Positions 7,529-14,489 of a stretch of DNA of 16,045 bases are shown here, piece by piece (position 1 is the first letter of the stretch; each line of letters starts with the position of its first letter). This DNA is from CAZQGE01 sp964592815. Its GTDB lineage: Bacteria > Bacillota > Clostridia > Christensenellales > CAG-917. The stretch is taken from contig CAZQGE010000029.1 in NCBI GenBank assembly GCA_964592815.1, forward strand, positions 1 through 16,045, given 5' to 3'. The position numbers and the translations under genes are program-made. The notes beneath the pieces are model-generated. The model made no database searches and was not told where the DNA came from. It worked only from the letters and a program-made list of their open reading frames with translations.

Positions 7529-8846
7529 TTCTATCTCCTAAGCCTTCAAACAAGGTCAACGAACCGCAAAGAACAACCACGTCGTTTGTTTCAAAGCCTT
7601 TTTTTATTGCGCCCTTAATACTGTCCGACACTTCAGCGTTTGAGCATATTTTTTCAATCTTTTCTTTCAACAGCATCTTATCCAACGCTCTTGGTGAAGG
7701 CGGTGTTACTGTGTAAACCTCATTTGCAAGCGGACACAAAATTTTGACTATTCCGTCAACGTCCTTATCGCTTAAAATACCAAGAACCAAACAAACTCTT
7801 TTATCTGAAAAATATTCTTTTATTCCGTCAGCAAGCGTTTTTGCACCGTGAGGATTATGAGAACCGTCAAAAACCAAAACTTTGCTTTCAGGAACACTTA
7901 TTCCAAATTTTTCATTTGCATCTTTGACAATTTCCAACCTACCGTGCCACTCCGTTTCTTTCAAGCCCTTTTGAATTGCGTAATTTGGAATATCCCAACA
8001 GCACCTGCAAAGCGATTTTACCGCACAAATTGCAAGGCTTGCATTTTCAATTTGGTGTTTTCCAAGCATAGAGATTTCATATTCTCTGCCTTCATATCTA
8101 AACTTTTGTCCTTCAATATCGCCACTTATAAATTCAGGCTTTTCGGCAACAATTACCATATTGCTTATTGGCAACTTTTCGCCATTAACTAATTTGTAGG
8201 GGTGTTTTAATTCTTGCATAATTTCATAGTTTTGATTTACAGTAACAATAATTTCGTGGCTTATGGCTGCCTTTTCGGCGGCAATTTCTGAAAGTGTATT
8301 CCCCAAAAGTCCGCAATGGTCAAGCCCTATTGGAGTGATAACAGCAAGTTCTTTGTTGTAAATTACGTTTGTTGCGTCCCAACGCCCCCCAAGCCCTGTT
8401 TCCAACACACACACATCGCATTGTTCCGCATAAAAACAAAGAAAGGCAACCGCTGTTTCAATTTCAAAAGCAGTAGGTGAAAATTTTTGTTCAATTTGAA
8501 AATCTTTTCTTCTTTTTTGTTCCTTTTCAATAGCGTCTTTAACCGTTGTGAGATATAACGCTACTTCCTCGTCGGAAATAGGTTGCCCTGCAATCAAAAA
8601 CCTTTCGTTGTAGTCAAAAACAGACGGCGAGTTGTAAGTGCCAACCTTATAACCTGCGCACCTTAAAATCGACGTTATATATGCCGAAACAGACCCTTTT
8701 CCGTTTGTCCCTGCAATGTGGATAAATCGCAGTTCACGATCGGGTTCACCCAAAAGAATAAGAAGTTCACGCATTCTTTCAATGCCAAAATCCGAGCCTG
8801 CTCGCTCAATATTTTTGATATAATCGATTGCCTCTTTATAAATCAA
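7515..8846 (-). CDS. folC: Folylpolyglutamate/dihydrofolate synthase, TTG start
   Basis: This 443-residue ligase adds glutamate to dihydropteroate and to reduced folates; the dual activity is inferred from its position with folP and the lack of another synthase here. It shows P-loop GTNGKGS (46-52), ETGLGGRWDATN (149-160), TPIGLDHCGLLGNTLSEIAAEKA (171-193), LGKHQIENASLA (261-272), WHGRLEI (300-306), DGSHNPHGAK (327-336) and CGSLTLFEGL near the end. I chose the TTG at 8846. AGGAGG at 8854-8859 precedes it at correct distance, and the protein then begins MIYKEAIDYI, as FolC proteins normally do. An in-frame ATG at 8960 would place 38 extra codons inside the riboswitch. It is the first gene of the operon. 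Confidence 0.94.
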   Translation of the reverse strand: MIYKEAIDYIKNIERAGSDFGIERMRELLILLGEPDRELRFIHIAGTNGKGSVSAYITSILRCAGYKVGTYNSPSVFDYNERFLIAGQPISDEEVALYLTTVKDAIEKEQKRRKDFQIEQKFSPTAFEIETAVAFLCFYAEQCDVCVLETGLGGRWDATNVIYNKELAVITPIGLDHCGLLGNTLSEIAAEKAAISHEIIVTVNQNYEIMQELKHPYKLVNGEKLPISNMVIVAEKPEFISGDIEGQKFRYEGREYEISMLGKHQIENASLAICAVKSLCRCCWDIPNYAIQKGLKETEWHGRLEIVKDANEKFGISVPESKVLVFDGSHNPHGAKTLADGIKEYFSDKRVCLVLGILSDKDVDGIVKILCPLANEVYTVTPPSPRALDKMLLKEKIEKICSNAEVSDSIKGAIKKGFETNDVVVLCGSLTLFEGLGDRNASR

Positions 8847-8848
8847 AA

Positions 8849-8870
8849 AAGCACCTCCTAGGAAGCACTT
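8849..8870 (-). promoter_or_regulatory. Riboswitch expression platform: SD-sequestering, terminator-like hairpin
   Basis: On the minus strand AAGTGCTTCC (8870-8861) can pair with GGAGGTGCTT (8858-8849), including three G-U pairs, with a tiny loop. The folC ribosome binding site AGGAGG is in the 3' arm. The stem runs into six T (8850-8845), and the TTG start uses the last two. A competing hairpin CACTTT-TTT-GAAGTG (8880-8866) would use the 5' arm and free the binding site. The riboswitch P1 3' strand (8883-8880) abuts the competing hairpin. This suggests that ligand binding turns folC off, by blocking initiation, by termination, or by both. Confidence 0.7.
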
Positions 8871-8879
8871 CAAAAAAGT

Positions 8880-8975
8880 GAAGCGGGAGTGAATTATGCA
8901 CCGCAAGAAATTCTTTTCGTCCGTTGGCACCCCCCGTCCAAATCGGCACTTAACGCGCAAAATTCTACTACTTCC
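8880..8975 (-). promoter_or_regulatory. Tetrahydrofolate (THF) riboswitch aptamer
   Basis: The folC leader matches the THF riboswitch (Rfam THF class, RF01831) in sequence and fold. The conserved GCGTTAAGTGCC lies at 8956-8945. The P3 hairpin pairs CCG..TTGG (8946-8938) with CCAACGG (8927-8921). GAATT (8965-8961) pairs with AATTC (8895-8891), and GAAG (8974-8971) with CTTC (8883-8880). The loop CGGGGGGTG (8936-8928) can pair with CACTCCCG (8891-8884), giving the known long-range pseudoknot. The neighbouring genes are folate biosynthesis genes, as expected. The class senses reduced folates and usually represses. I identified it by eye; a covariance-model search would settle it. Confidence 0.9.
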
Positions 8976-9000
8976 AAAAGTATGGGGTTAAATTAACAAT

Positions 9001-9029
9001 ATAATACCATTTTTGTTTTTTTTTAGCAA
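9001..9029 (-). promoter_or_regulatory. Promoter of the folate operon
   Basis: On the minus strand the -35 is TTGCTA (9029-9024) and the -10 is TATTAT (9006-9001), with exactly 17 bases between them. TGG directly before the -10 makes it an extended -10 promoter. Transcription would start near 8994, about 20 bases before the riboswitch, leaving a leader of about 150 bases before the folC TTG. Confidence 0.75.
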
Positions 9030-9046
9030 GCGCATACAACATTTAT

Positions 9047-9077
9047 GCAAATTTGAAAAAATAATCACCAAATTTGC
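9047..9077. repeat. Paired near-palindromes in the divergent promoter region
   Basis: GCAAATTTGA (9047-9056) and CCAAATTTGC (9068-9077) are each one base off the palindrome GCAAATTTGC. Together they form an inverted repeat with 9-bp arms. Their centres are 21 bp apart, about two helical turns, which places them on the same DNA face. They lie between the folate promoter and the divergent DUF5058 promoter. This is an operator-like arrangement with no known binder. Confidence 0.4.
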
Positions 9078-9124
9078 TAATTACTGCTTAAAAATATAGC
9101 CATTTTTTCAACATAAAATGGTTT

Positions 9125-9156
9125 TTGACTTGTAAATACACAGTTTATAATATAAA
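9125..9156 (+). promoter_or_regulatory. Probable promoter of the DUF5058 membrane-protein pair
   Basis: TTGACT at 9125-9130 is a good -35. TATAAT at 9146-9151 is a perfect -10 but only 15 bases away; TATAAA at 9151-9156 is an alternative at 20 bases. A start near 9158 would leave a leader of about 30 bases. A 7-bp hairpin (CCATTTT, 8-base loop, AAAATGG; 9100-9121) lies directly upstream and could be an operator or a weak terminator. Confidence 0.55.
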
Positions 9157-9186
9157 ATGTTATTATTCTATTTTGGAGAGTGGATT

Positions 9187-9990
9187 ATGTTTTTTCAAAC
9201 GATGTCGGCAGCCTTCAACCTTAACAGTCCAATAATTTACATATTATACGGAATTTTAGTTGCTTTTGTTGTTGCCGAATCTCTTTACTATTTGATAACT
9301 TCTCTTAAACGCGCCAAGAAAATTGGTATGGATATGAACAAGTTAAAAAGCGTCATCACGACGTCTATAACTTTTTCAATATTGCCCGCTATCGGAATTA
9401 CCATAGGCATTGTTACGCTTGTCGGCGCATTAGGAATTGCATTCCCGTCAATAAGGCTTTCAGTTATCGGCTCAATTCAGTATGAAACACAGATGGCTCA
9501 AGGCGTCGCTGACTTTTTAACAGGTGTCAAAGGCGATGGTTTAAGCAAACTTATTGCAAACGGCGTAACTGCAAAAGACTTTGTTACAATGGCGTCGGTT
9601 ATGACAGTTGCAATTATGTCTGGCCCAATTATATGCTTGTTTTTATATAAGCGTTTGCAACCAAAAATGGCTATGCTCGGCACAAAATCAGGAAGCGCAG
9701 ACGGAAAACTTAATTTGAGTGAATTGCTGTTTGCCGTAGTCTTTATCGGAATGGTTTTGGGCTATTTGGGTATGAGTGTCGCAACCTTTGTTGGCGCGCC
9801 TAAAACTATTGCGGGATACTACAACTTTATTGCCGTTATAGTAGCGGCGTCTTGTATGTATTTTTTCGAGTTTCTAATAAACAAGTGCAACCAAAAGTGG
9901 TTGGATAACTTCTCCACCGCGTTTGCAATGATTATAGCTATGGTCGTTGTTGGCGTCATAAGTTACTGCACGGGGGTATATAAAATATGA
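9187..9990 (+). CDS. DUF5058-type multi-pass membrane protein
   Basis: This is a 267-residue integral membrane protein with about six membrane segments (roughly 16-39, 57-86, 131-154, 178-201, 209-231 and 243-264). The region after the second helix, containing IRLSVIGSIQYETQMAQ (89-105), and the preceding glycine-rich stretch resemble the uncharacterised family DUF5058 as I remember it. I have no alignment. I chose the ATG at 9187 because GGAGAG lies 6 bases upstream. The in-frame ATG at 9157 would sit at the predicted transcription start. The next gene overlaps by 4 bases, so both are probably made together as one membrane complex. A transporter role is plausible from topology, but the substrate is unknown. 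There is no ATPase or binding protein nearby on this strand. Confidence 0.75.
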   Translation: MFFQTMSAAFNLNSPIIYILYGILVAFVVAESLYYLITSLKRAKKIGMDMNKLKSVITTSITFSILPAIGITIGIVTLVGALGIAFPSIRLSVIGSIQYETQMAQGVADFLTGVKGDGLSKLIANGVTAKDFVTMASVMTVAIMSGPIICLFLYKRLQPKMAMLGTKSGSADGKLNLSELLFAVVFIGMVLGYLGMSVATFVGAPKTIAGYYNFIAVIVAASCMYFFEFLINKCNQKWLDNFSTAFAMIIAMVVVGVISYCTGVYKI

Positions 9991-10811
9991 AAAAGAAAGT
10001 TAATATTGCAAAAGACAGTTTTGAATATAGAAATCTCCGTTTACACAATATTGGCAAAATTTGGATATTTTTTGCTTTATTGTTGATTACAGCCGTGCCT
10101 GTTGCCTGTGGAATTTATTTTCAAACCGCTCCAGATTGGAACGTATTTGCCGACGGTGGCGTAATTATGCTTATCATTATGAACTTGCTTGCTGGCGCGG
10201 GTGAAGTTGTTGCCTACGCGCCTGTTATCGGCACAAACGGCGCATATCTTGCATTTGTTACGGGCAATTTGTCAAACCTCAAAATTCCGTGCGTGGTAAA
10301 AGCTCAAGAAATTATGGGCACAAAAATAGGCACAGAAGAAAACGAAATTGTATCTACAATCGCAATAGCCGTCAGCTCTTTGGTAACGGTTTTAATTATC
10401 GGCATCGGCGTCCTTTGTCTGGCGTTTTCAGGGCTTCAAGAATTTGTAGATAACAACAAGTTTTTGACACCTGCATTCGGTTGTGTCGTTTACGCTTTGT
10501 TTGGTTCATTGGGTGGCAAGTACATTGTCAAAAATCCAAAATTGTCAATATTCCCTGCCATTGTAGTCGTTATAATTTCTGTTGTTGCCGTGCTTATATC
10601 AGGCAAAAACATTGGCACTCCTACTCTGTTTATTGGCATCATAGTATGCTTGCTTTTTGCAATTTTCCAAGTTATAAGAGAAAAGAAAAAACTTGCAAAA
10701 AAGGAAGAATTGAAACGTTTGGAAGCTATTGCAGCAGGTATGAGCTATGAAGAAGTTTTAAGAATTGACGCCGTCAACAAACAACTTGAAAACAATAAAA
10801 AGAACAAATGA
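9987..10811 (+). CDS. Multi-pass membrane protein, partner of the DUF5058-type protein
   Basis: This 274-residue membrane protein belongs to no family I recognise. Hydrophobic segments lie near residues 23-45, 57-92 (containing NLLAGAGEVVAYAPVIGTNGAYLAF), 122-148, 158-181, 187-206 and 209-229. The glycine- and proline-rich stretch at 66-92 looks like a re-entrant or substrate-lining segment. Residues 230-274 form a highly charged, probably helical cytoplasmic tail (EKKKLAKKEELKRLE). The ATG overlaps the previous stop by 4 bases, a strong sign of coupled synthesis in equal amounts. The simplest reading is a two-subunit membrane system, perhaps a secondary transporter; the function is inference only. 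The gene is followed by a repeat array and a terminator. Confidence 0.7.
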   Translation: MKKKVNIAKDSFEYRNLRLHNIGKIWIFFALLLITAVPVACGIYFQTAPDWNVFADGGVIMLIIMNLLAGAGEVVAYAPVIGTNGAYLAFVTGNLSNLKIPCVVKAQEIMGTKIGTEENEIVSTIAIAVSSLVTVLIIGIGVLCLAFSGLQEFVDNNKFLTPAFGCVVYALFGSLGGKYIVKNPKLSIFPAIVVVIISVVAVLISGKNIGTPTLFIGIIVCLLFAIFQVIREKKKLAKKEELKRLEAIAAGMSYEEVLRIDAVNKQLENNKKNK

Positions 10812-10843
10812 TTGCTTTCCCCAATCAAAATTGTGATTAAACA

Positions 10844-10942
10844 TTTTAGCAAAGATTACTTATGTTTTAGCGGAACTTAATTGTTTTTTAGCAAAATATA
10901 GTATAAATTGCAAAACTAAATAATGTAAAATGCAAAACTAAA
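10844..10942. repeat. Phased array of about 21-bp units
   Basis: TTTTAGC occurs at 10844-10850, 10865-10871 and 10886-10892, exactly 21 bp apart each time. Two further related units follow, TGCAAAACTAAA at 10909-10920 and again at 10931-10942 (22 bp apart). The shared GC core therefore recurs at 10849, 10870, 10891, 10910 and 10932. The array fills the 128 bases between the last membrane-protein gene and its terminator. It could be a protein-binding or bent-DNA site, or chance in AT-rich DNA. Confidence 0.4.
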
Positions 10943-10967
10943 AGCCACAAGAGATTGTGGCTTTTTT
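10940..10967 (+). terminator. Intrinsic terminator of the DUF5058 operon
   Basis: An 11-bp perfect stem (AAAAGCCACAA / TTGTGGCTTTT) with loop GAGA runs directly into a T-run ending at 10967. It lies 128 bases after the second membrane-protein gene. On the minus strand the tail after the hairpin is also T-rich (TTTTAGTTTTG), so it may also end the small gene transcribed from 11295. Confidence 0.85.
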
Positions 10968-11067
10968 GTAAAATAATTCAAATTATAAATTGCTTTATGG
11001 CTTAACTTTTATAACTTTTTTATAACTTATAGGCAGTTTCGCTTTATGTCATTTAATTCAAATCAAC

Positions 11068-11295
11068 TTATGCGTTAATTAAACGCCAAATTTTTCCTCT
11101 TAAAATCATCATAATAAGGTCAACCAACCATATAATGTTGAAGCCAAAGAATATACGAATTAAACCAGCAACAATTTTGCCTTCTGAAAACCTTGTAGCA
11201 ATACCCAATATCCAAGCTGTAACTGGGATAATTGCTAAAATGATGCTTAGAACACGATTAAGTCCAAAATAATCTTTTCTGCTACCTTTTGCCAT
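11068..11295 (-). CDS. Small two-helix membrane protein, unknown function
   Basis: This 75-residue protein has two likely membrane helices (about 14-33 and 41-65), a basic N-terminus (MAKGSRKDYFGLNR) and a basic C-terminal end (RGKIWRLI). I chose the ATG at 11295 because GGAGGT lies 6 bases upstream (11307-11302). An upstream ATG at 11343 would coincide with the predicted transcription start and has no ribosome binding site. The two-helix hairpin and short polar termini recall TM2-like or small stress-type membrane proteins, but I do not assign a family. It lies downstream of gcvPB on the same strand. It has its own promoter and no visible terminator separates the two, so it could also receive glycine-operon transcripts. 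Confidence 0.75.
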   Translation of the reverse strand: MAKGSRKDYFGLNRVLSIILAIIPVTAWILGIATRFSEGKIVAGLIRIFFGFNIIWLVDLIMMILRGKIWRLINA

Positions 11296-11351
11296 TTTTT
11301 TACCTCCGTATGCTTCCATATAATTTATGGATTTGCATATCATTTTTTAGT

Positions 11352-11380
11352 ATTATACTATTATATTTTTCAAATTTCAA
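11352..11380 (-). promoter_or_regulatory. Promoter of the small membrane protein gene
   Basis: On the minus strand TTGAAA (11380-11375) and a perfect TATAAT (11357-11352) are exactly 17 bases apart. The -35 covers the gcvPB stop codon (11379-11377). Transcription would start near 11345, giving a leader of about 50 bases. The leader holds a small hairpin, TCCATA-AATTA-TATGGA, before the ribosome binding site. Confidence 0.75.
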
Positions 11381-12807
11381 GAACGTTTGAAAATCAATTT
11401 AGGCGTTCTAGCCGCTTGAACTTCATTAGGACGGGAAATTGGTGCTTTATACGGTGTGTTTTTGAGGCTGTCAGGTGATTCCAACGCAACTTGATATAGA
11501 TTTTTCATAATCTTAACCGTTTTGTCCAATGTCTCTTTGCTTTCAGTTTCAGTTGGTTCAAACATCAACGCTTCATCAACAATCAACGGAAAATACATTG
11601 TTGGTGGGTGTATTCCTCCATCAATCATTCCTTTTGCAATATCCAATGCAGATACCCCACATTTCTCTTTTAAGTCGTGGACAGAAACAACAAACTCGTG
11701 CATACAAAAACCCTTTCCTTGTGGCGGAAAATAATTTGCAATTTGTTTTCTAAGATAGTTTGCATTAAGCACAGCATTGCCGCTTGCTTCTTTAAGACCG
11801 TCTCCGCCCAAAGTCAAAATGTACGCCAATGCCTTGATATAAACTCCAAAATTGCCATAGTATGCTCCAACTTTGCCAATGGTTTGTTTTGGCTTTTCAT
11901 AGCGATATTCACCGTCTTTGAGAATTGTTATAGGATACGGCAAAAAGTCTGCCAAAAACGATTTGCAACACACAGGACCCGAGCCTGGTCCGCCTCCACC
12001 GTGCGGAGTAGAAAAAGTTTTGTGCAAGTTTAAGTGACAAACGTCAAAGCCCATATCACCTGGACGCACGTAACCCATAATAGCGTTCAAGTTTGCTCCG
12101 TCGTAATAAAGCAAACCCCCAACTTTGTGAATTATGTTGGCTATTTTGCGTATATTTTTTTCAAACATACCTAGCGTATTAGGATTTGTAAGCATCAGAC
12201 AAGCCGTATCGTCGCCAGCAAGTCGCTCCAAATCTTCAAGGTCAACGCCATCGTTTATGTCCGATTTTACGTTGACAACCTCAAACCCCGCCATTGTAGC
12301 TGACGCAGGGTTCGTGCCGTGCGCGCTTGACGGAATAAGCACTTTTGTACGTTTCAAATCACCTTTTGTGAGATGATATTTTTTTATCAACAACAACCCC
12401 GTATACTCTCCGTGAGCCCCAGCCGACGGCAAAAGCGTCGTTGCGTCCATTCCTGTAATTTTGTTCAACGCCTCACTTAACAGCCCGCATACGTTCATAC
12501 TCCCCTTAGCATCTGCTTGCGAGATGGACGGGTGAACATTCAAAAATCCGTCAAGTCCTGCTATCGACTCATTGAGTTTCGGGTTATACTTCATTGTGCA
12601 AGAGCCAAGCGGATAAAAACCGTTATCAACGCCAAAAGCACGACGTGATAAAGCCATATAATGTCTAACTAGGTCAATCTCGCTCAATTCTGGTAACATT
12701 GGTTTTTCTCTAATTTCAGATTGGTCAAAATAATATTTTTTAACTTCCAATTGCTTGAAAGTTACGGCGCGATTGTCTGGTTTTGAAATTTCAAAAACTG
12801 TTTTCAT
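11377..12807 (-). CDS. gcvPB: Glycine dehydrogenase (decarboxylating) subunit 2
   Basis: This 476-residue subunit is the PLP-binding half of the split P-protein, which decarboxylates glycine and passes the aminomethyl group to lipoyl-GcvH. The PLP lysine is K263 in HLNLHKTFSTPHGGGGPGSGP. Other family motifs are FYPLGSCTMKYNP (64-76), PSAGAHGEYTGL (127-138), SSAHGTNPASA (160-170), LTNPNTLGMFE (206-216) and the GGIHPPTMYFP region. Length is normal. The ATG at 12807 overlaps the gcvPA stop by 4 bases, and TAGGAG lies 6 bases upstream, so the two subunits are probably made in step. It is the last gcv gene. No lipoamide dehydrogenase (L-protein) gene follows it in the window. Confidence 0.97.
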   Translation of the reverse strand: MKTVFEISKPDNRAVTFKQLEVKKYYFDQSEIREKPMLPELSEIDLVRHYMALSRRAFGVDNGFYPLGSCTMKYNPKLNESIAGLDGFLNVHPSISQADAKGSMNVCGLLSEALNKITGMDATTLLPSAGAHGEYTGLLLIKKYHLTKGDLKRTKVLIPSSAHGTNPASATMAGFEVVNVKSDINDGVDLEDLERLAGDDTACLMLTNPNTLGMFEKNIRKIANIIHKVGGLLYYDGANLNAIMGYVRPGDMGFDVCHLNLHKTFSTPHGGGGPGSGPVCCKSFLADFLPYPITILKDGEYRYEKPKQTIGKVGAYYGNFGVYIKALAYILTLGGDGLKEASGNAVLNANYLRKQIANYFPPQGKGFCMHEFVVSVHDLKEKCGVSALDIAKGMIDGGIHPPTMYFPLIVDEALMFEPTETESKETLDKTVKIMKNLYQVALESPDSLKNTPYKAPISRPNEVQAARTPKLIFKRS

Positions 12808-14099
12808 AATACGCTCCTAACGGTTTCAACAACCAAATCCATATATTTTTTTGTTACATTTTCAGTACAGCACCATAAAATACGGTCACTATCAAGCACA
12901 ATACCGCCAAGAATTTTACGCAATGACAAAGCTTCATAAATTTTTTGCGCCTTGAATGGAGTTACCGTAACGAATTCGTGAAAAAATTTACCGTTGAAAG
13001 CAAGTTTTGCACCTGCTTTTACTAATTCGTCAGCCAAATAGTGAGCATTTGAGGCGCAAATTTCAGCAACTTCTTTAAGTCCGACTGCTCCAACTGCACT
13101 AAGATACATTCCTGCAATAAGTGCGCATAGTGAATGGTTTGAGCAAATGTTTGAGGACGCTTTTTCACGGCGAATATGTTGCTCACGTGCTTGCAAAGTC
13201 AAAACGTACGCCTTTTGTCCTTTGTCCGTAACTGTTTCGCCAACAATTCGCCCTGGCAAACGTCGCATATATTGTTCTCTTGTTGCCATAAAACCTAAAT
13301 ATGGTCCGCCAAAATTCATTGGAAGTCCTAAGGGCTGTCCATCACCAACAACTACGTCAGCTCCAAATTCGGACGGCGGTTTAAGCATACCCAAACTTAT
13401 TGGATTTACGCCAACAACCGCTTTTGCATTAAGTTGGTGCGCCCGTTCAATGATATTTTTTGAATTTTCAAGCAAGCCGTAATAGTTGGGTGTTTCATAA
13501 TATACTGCAAAAATATCGCCAACATTATCGGGAATAATTGCATTCCCTTTGTCCGCTTTGACAATTTCAAGCTGAATATCCCTAGCCCAAAGATATGTTT
13601 TTAGCGTTGCAAGTGTGTCGGGGTTTATGTTGTCAAAAGTCAAAACTTTCTTGCCTTTTTCCGCAAACATAAGCACGCCCTCAGCCGCCGCCGTCGCCCC
13701 AGAATAGTGAGATGCGTTGCTGACGTCCATACCTGTAAGCGAACATATCATTGTTTGATATTCAAAAATCGCTTGCAAAATGCCTTGCGAAATTTCAGCT
13801 TGATACGGCGTGTATGCCGTAACAAACTCGTTTCTAATCTGCAAGTTTTTTACGACGGACGGAATATAGTGGTTATAGCTTCCACCGCCTGCCAAAATGC
13901 AGTTATACACCTTATTTTGCCTAGATAAACTAAGAAAGAACTCAAAAACTTCTTGCTCGGAAAGTCCGTCAGGTAAAAGTTGTTTGGCGCATATCAATTC
14001 TTCGGGAACGTCACAATAAAGCGCATCTATGCTGTCAACACCCAATGCTTTAAGCATAGCCTCTCTATCCGAGGCGTTATTTGAAAGATAATTTGACAT
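12804..14099 (-). CDS. gcvPA: Glycine dehydrogenase (decarboxylating) subunit 1
   Basis: This 431-residue subunit is the N-terminal half of the split P-protein and forms the decarboxylase with GcvPB. Characteristic stretches are ILAGGGSYNHYIPSVV (68-83), FVTAYTPYQAEISQGILQAIFEYQT (92-116), NASHYSGATAAAEG (128-141), GDGQPLGLPMNFGGPYLGF (252-270), LPGRIVGET (281-289) and LQAREQHIRREKASSNICSN (302-321). It lacks the PLP lysine, as expected for this half. GGTG lies 7 bases before the ATG and the gene starts 1 base after the gcvH stop. Split gcvPA/gcvPB is usual in Gram-positive bacteria. Confidence 0.97.
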   Translation of the reverse strand: MSNYLSNNASDREAMLKALGVDSIDALYCDVPEELICAKQLLPDGLSEQEVFEFFLSLSRQNKVYNCILAGGGSYNHYIPSVVKNLQIRNEFVTAYTPYQAEISQGILQAIFEYQTMICSLTGMDVSNASHYSGATAAAEGVLMFAEKGKKVLTFDNINPDTLATLKTYLWARDIQLEIVKADKGNAIIPDNVGDIFAVYYETPNYYGLLENSKNIIERAHQLNAKAVVGVNPISLGMLKPPSEFGADVVVGDGQPLGLPMNFGGPYLGFMATREQYMRRLPGRIVGETVTDKGQKAYVLTLQAREQHIRREKASSNICSNHSLCALIAGMYLSAVGAVGLKEVAEICASNAHYLADELVKAGAKLAFNGKFFHEFVTVTPFKAQKIYEALSLRKILGGIVLDSDRILWCCTENVTKKYMDLVVETVRSVL

Positions 14100-14100
14100 T

Positions 14101-14454
14101 TTATTTCACCATAGAATTATATTCTTCCTCGGTCATAAGTCCGTTAGGAAGTCCGTCAATTTGAATTTCACAAATCCAAGCGCTAAGCGCGTTTTCATTG
14201 ATTTTTTCAGGATTATTTTCTAACACGTCATTAACGGCTACAATTTTTCCGCTCACGGGTGCGTTGATTTCTGAAACTGCTTTAACAGACTCCACCTCGC
14301 ACATATTCTCACCCTCTTTTACTTGCGCCCCCAAAGAAGGCAACTCAACGTAAACGATATCACCCAATTCCTCGGCAGCATATATTGAAATTCCAACTTT
14401 TGCCGTGTTTCCCGAAATTTCAGCCCATTCGTGGGTTTTGGTATATTTTTTCAT
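14101..14454 (-). CDS. gcvH: Glycine cleavage system H protein
   Basis: This 117-residue lipoyl carrier shuttles the aminomethyl intermediate between the P, T and L proteins. The lipoylation site is K58 in ESVKAVSEINAP, the standard H-protein motif. THEWAEISGNTAKVGIS near the N-terminus and ELGDIVYVELP (29-39) are also typical. AAGGAG lies 5 bases before the ATG. It lies between gcvT and gcvPA, with lplA at the head of the operon supplying its cofactor. The separating stretch to gcvT is 35 bases with no promoter or terminator that I can see. Confidence 0.97.
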   Translation of the reverse strand: MKKYTKTHEWAEISGNTAKVGISIYAAEELGDIVYVELPSLGAQVKEGENMCEVESVKAVSEINAPVSGKIVAVNDVLENNPEKINENALSAWICEIQIDGLPNGLMTEEEYNSMVK

Positions 14455-14489
14455 AACTTCTCCTTCGGGTTTCCCCTAACTTATATTTT

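Noticed and set aside
8847..8960. Reading frame upstream of folC that would extend the protein by 38 residues from an ATG at 8960
   Set aside because: This stretch is the THF riboswitch and its hairpin; the added residues do not resemble FolC, and the TTG at 8846 has a strong ribosome binding site.
8861..8990. T-box leader in front of folC
   Set aside because: No T-box TGGN antiterminator bulge or specifier loop seen; the GCGTTAAGTGCC core and pseudoknot fit the THF riboswitch instead.
10902..10967. Small RNA gene made from a TATAAA box and the terminator hairpin
   Set aside because: The -35 (TTGTTT at 10881) is weak and 15 bases away, and the stretch is simple AT-rich repeat; no independent support.
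10968..11067. Hidden gene, tRNA or terminator after the small membrane protein gene
   Set aside because: Only AT-rich sequence with a short direct repeat TTTTATAACTT; no cloverleaf, stem with T-run or coding frame.
14455..14489. Glycine riboswitch in front of gcvH or gcvT
   Set aside because: The gaps between gcv genes are 35 bases or less. If a glycine riboswitch exists it would lie upstream of lplA, outside the window.
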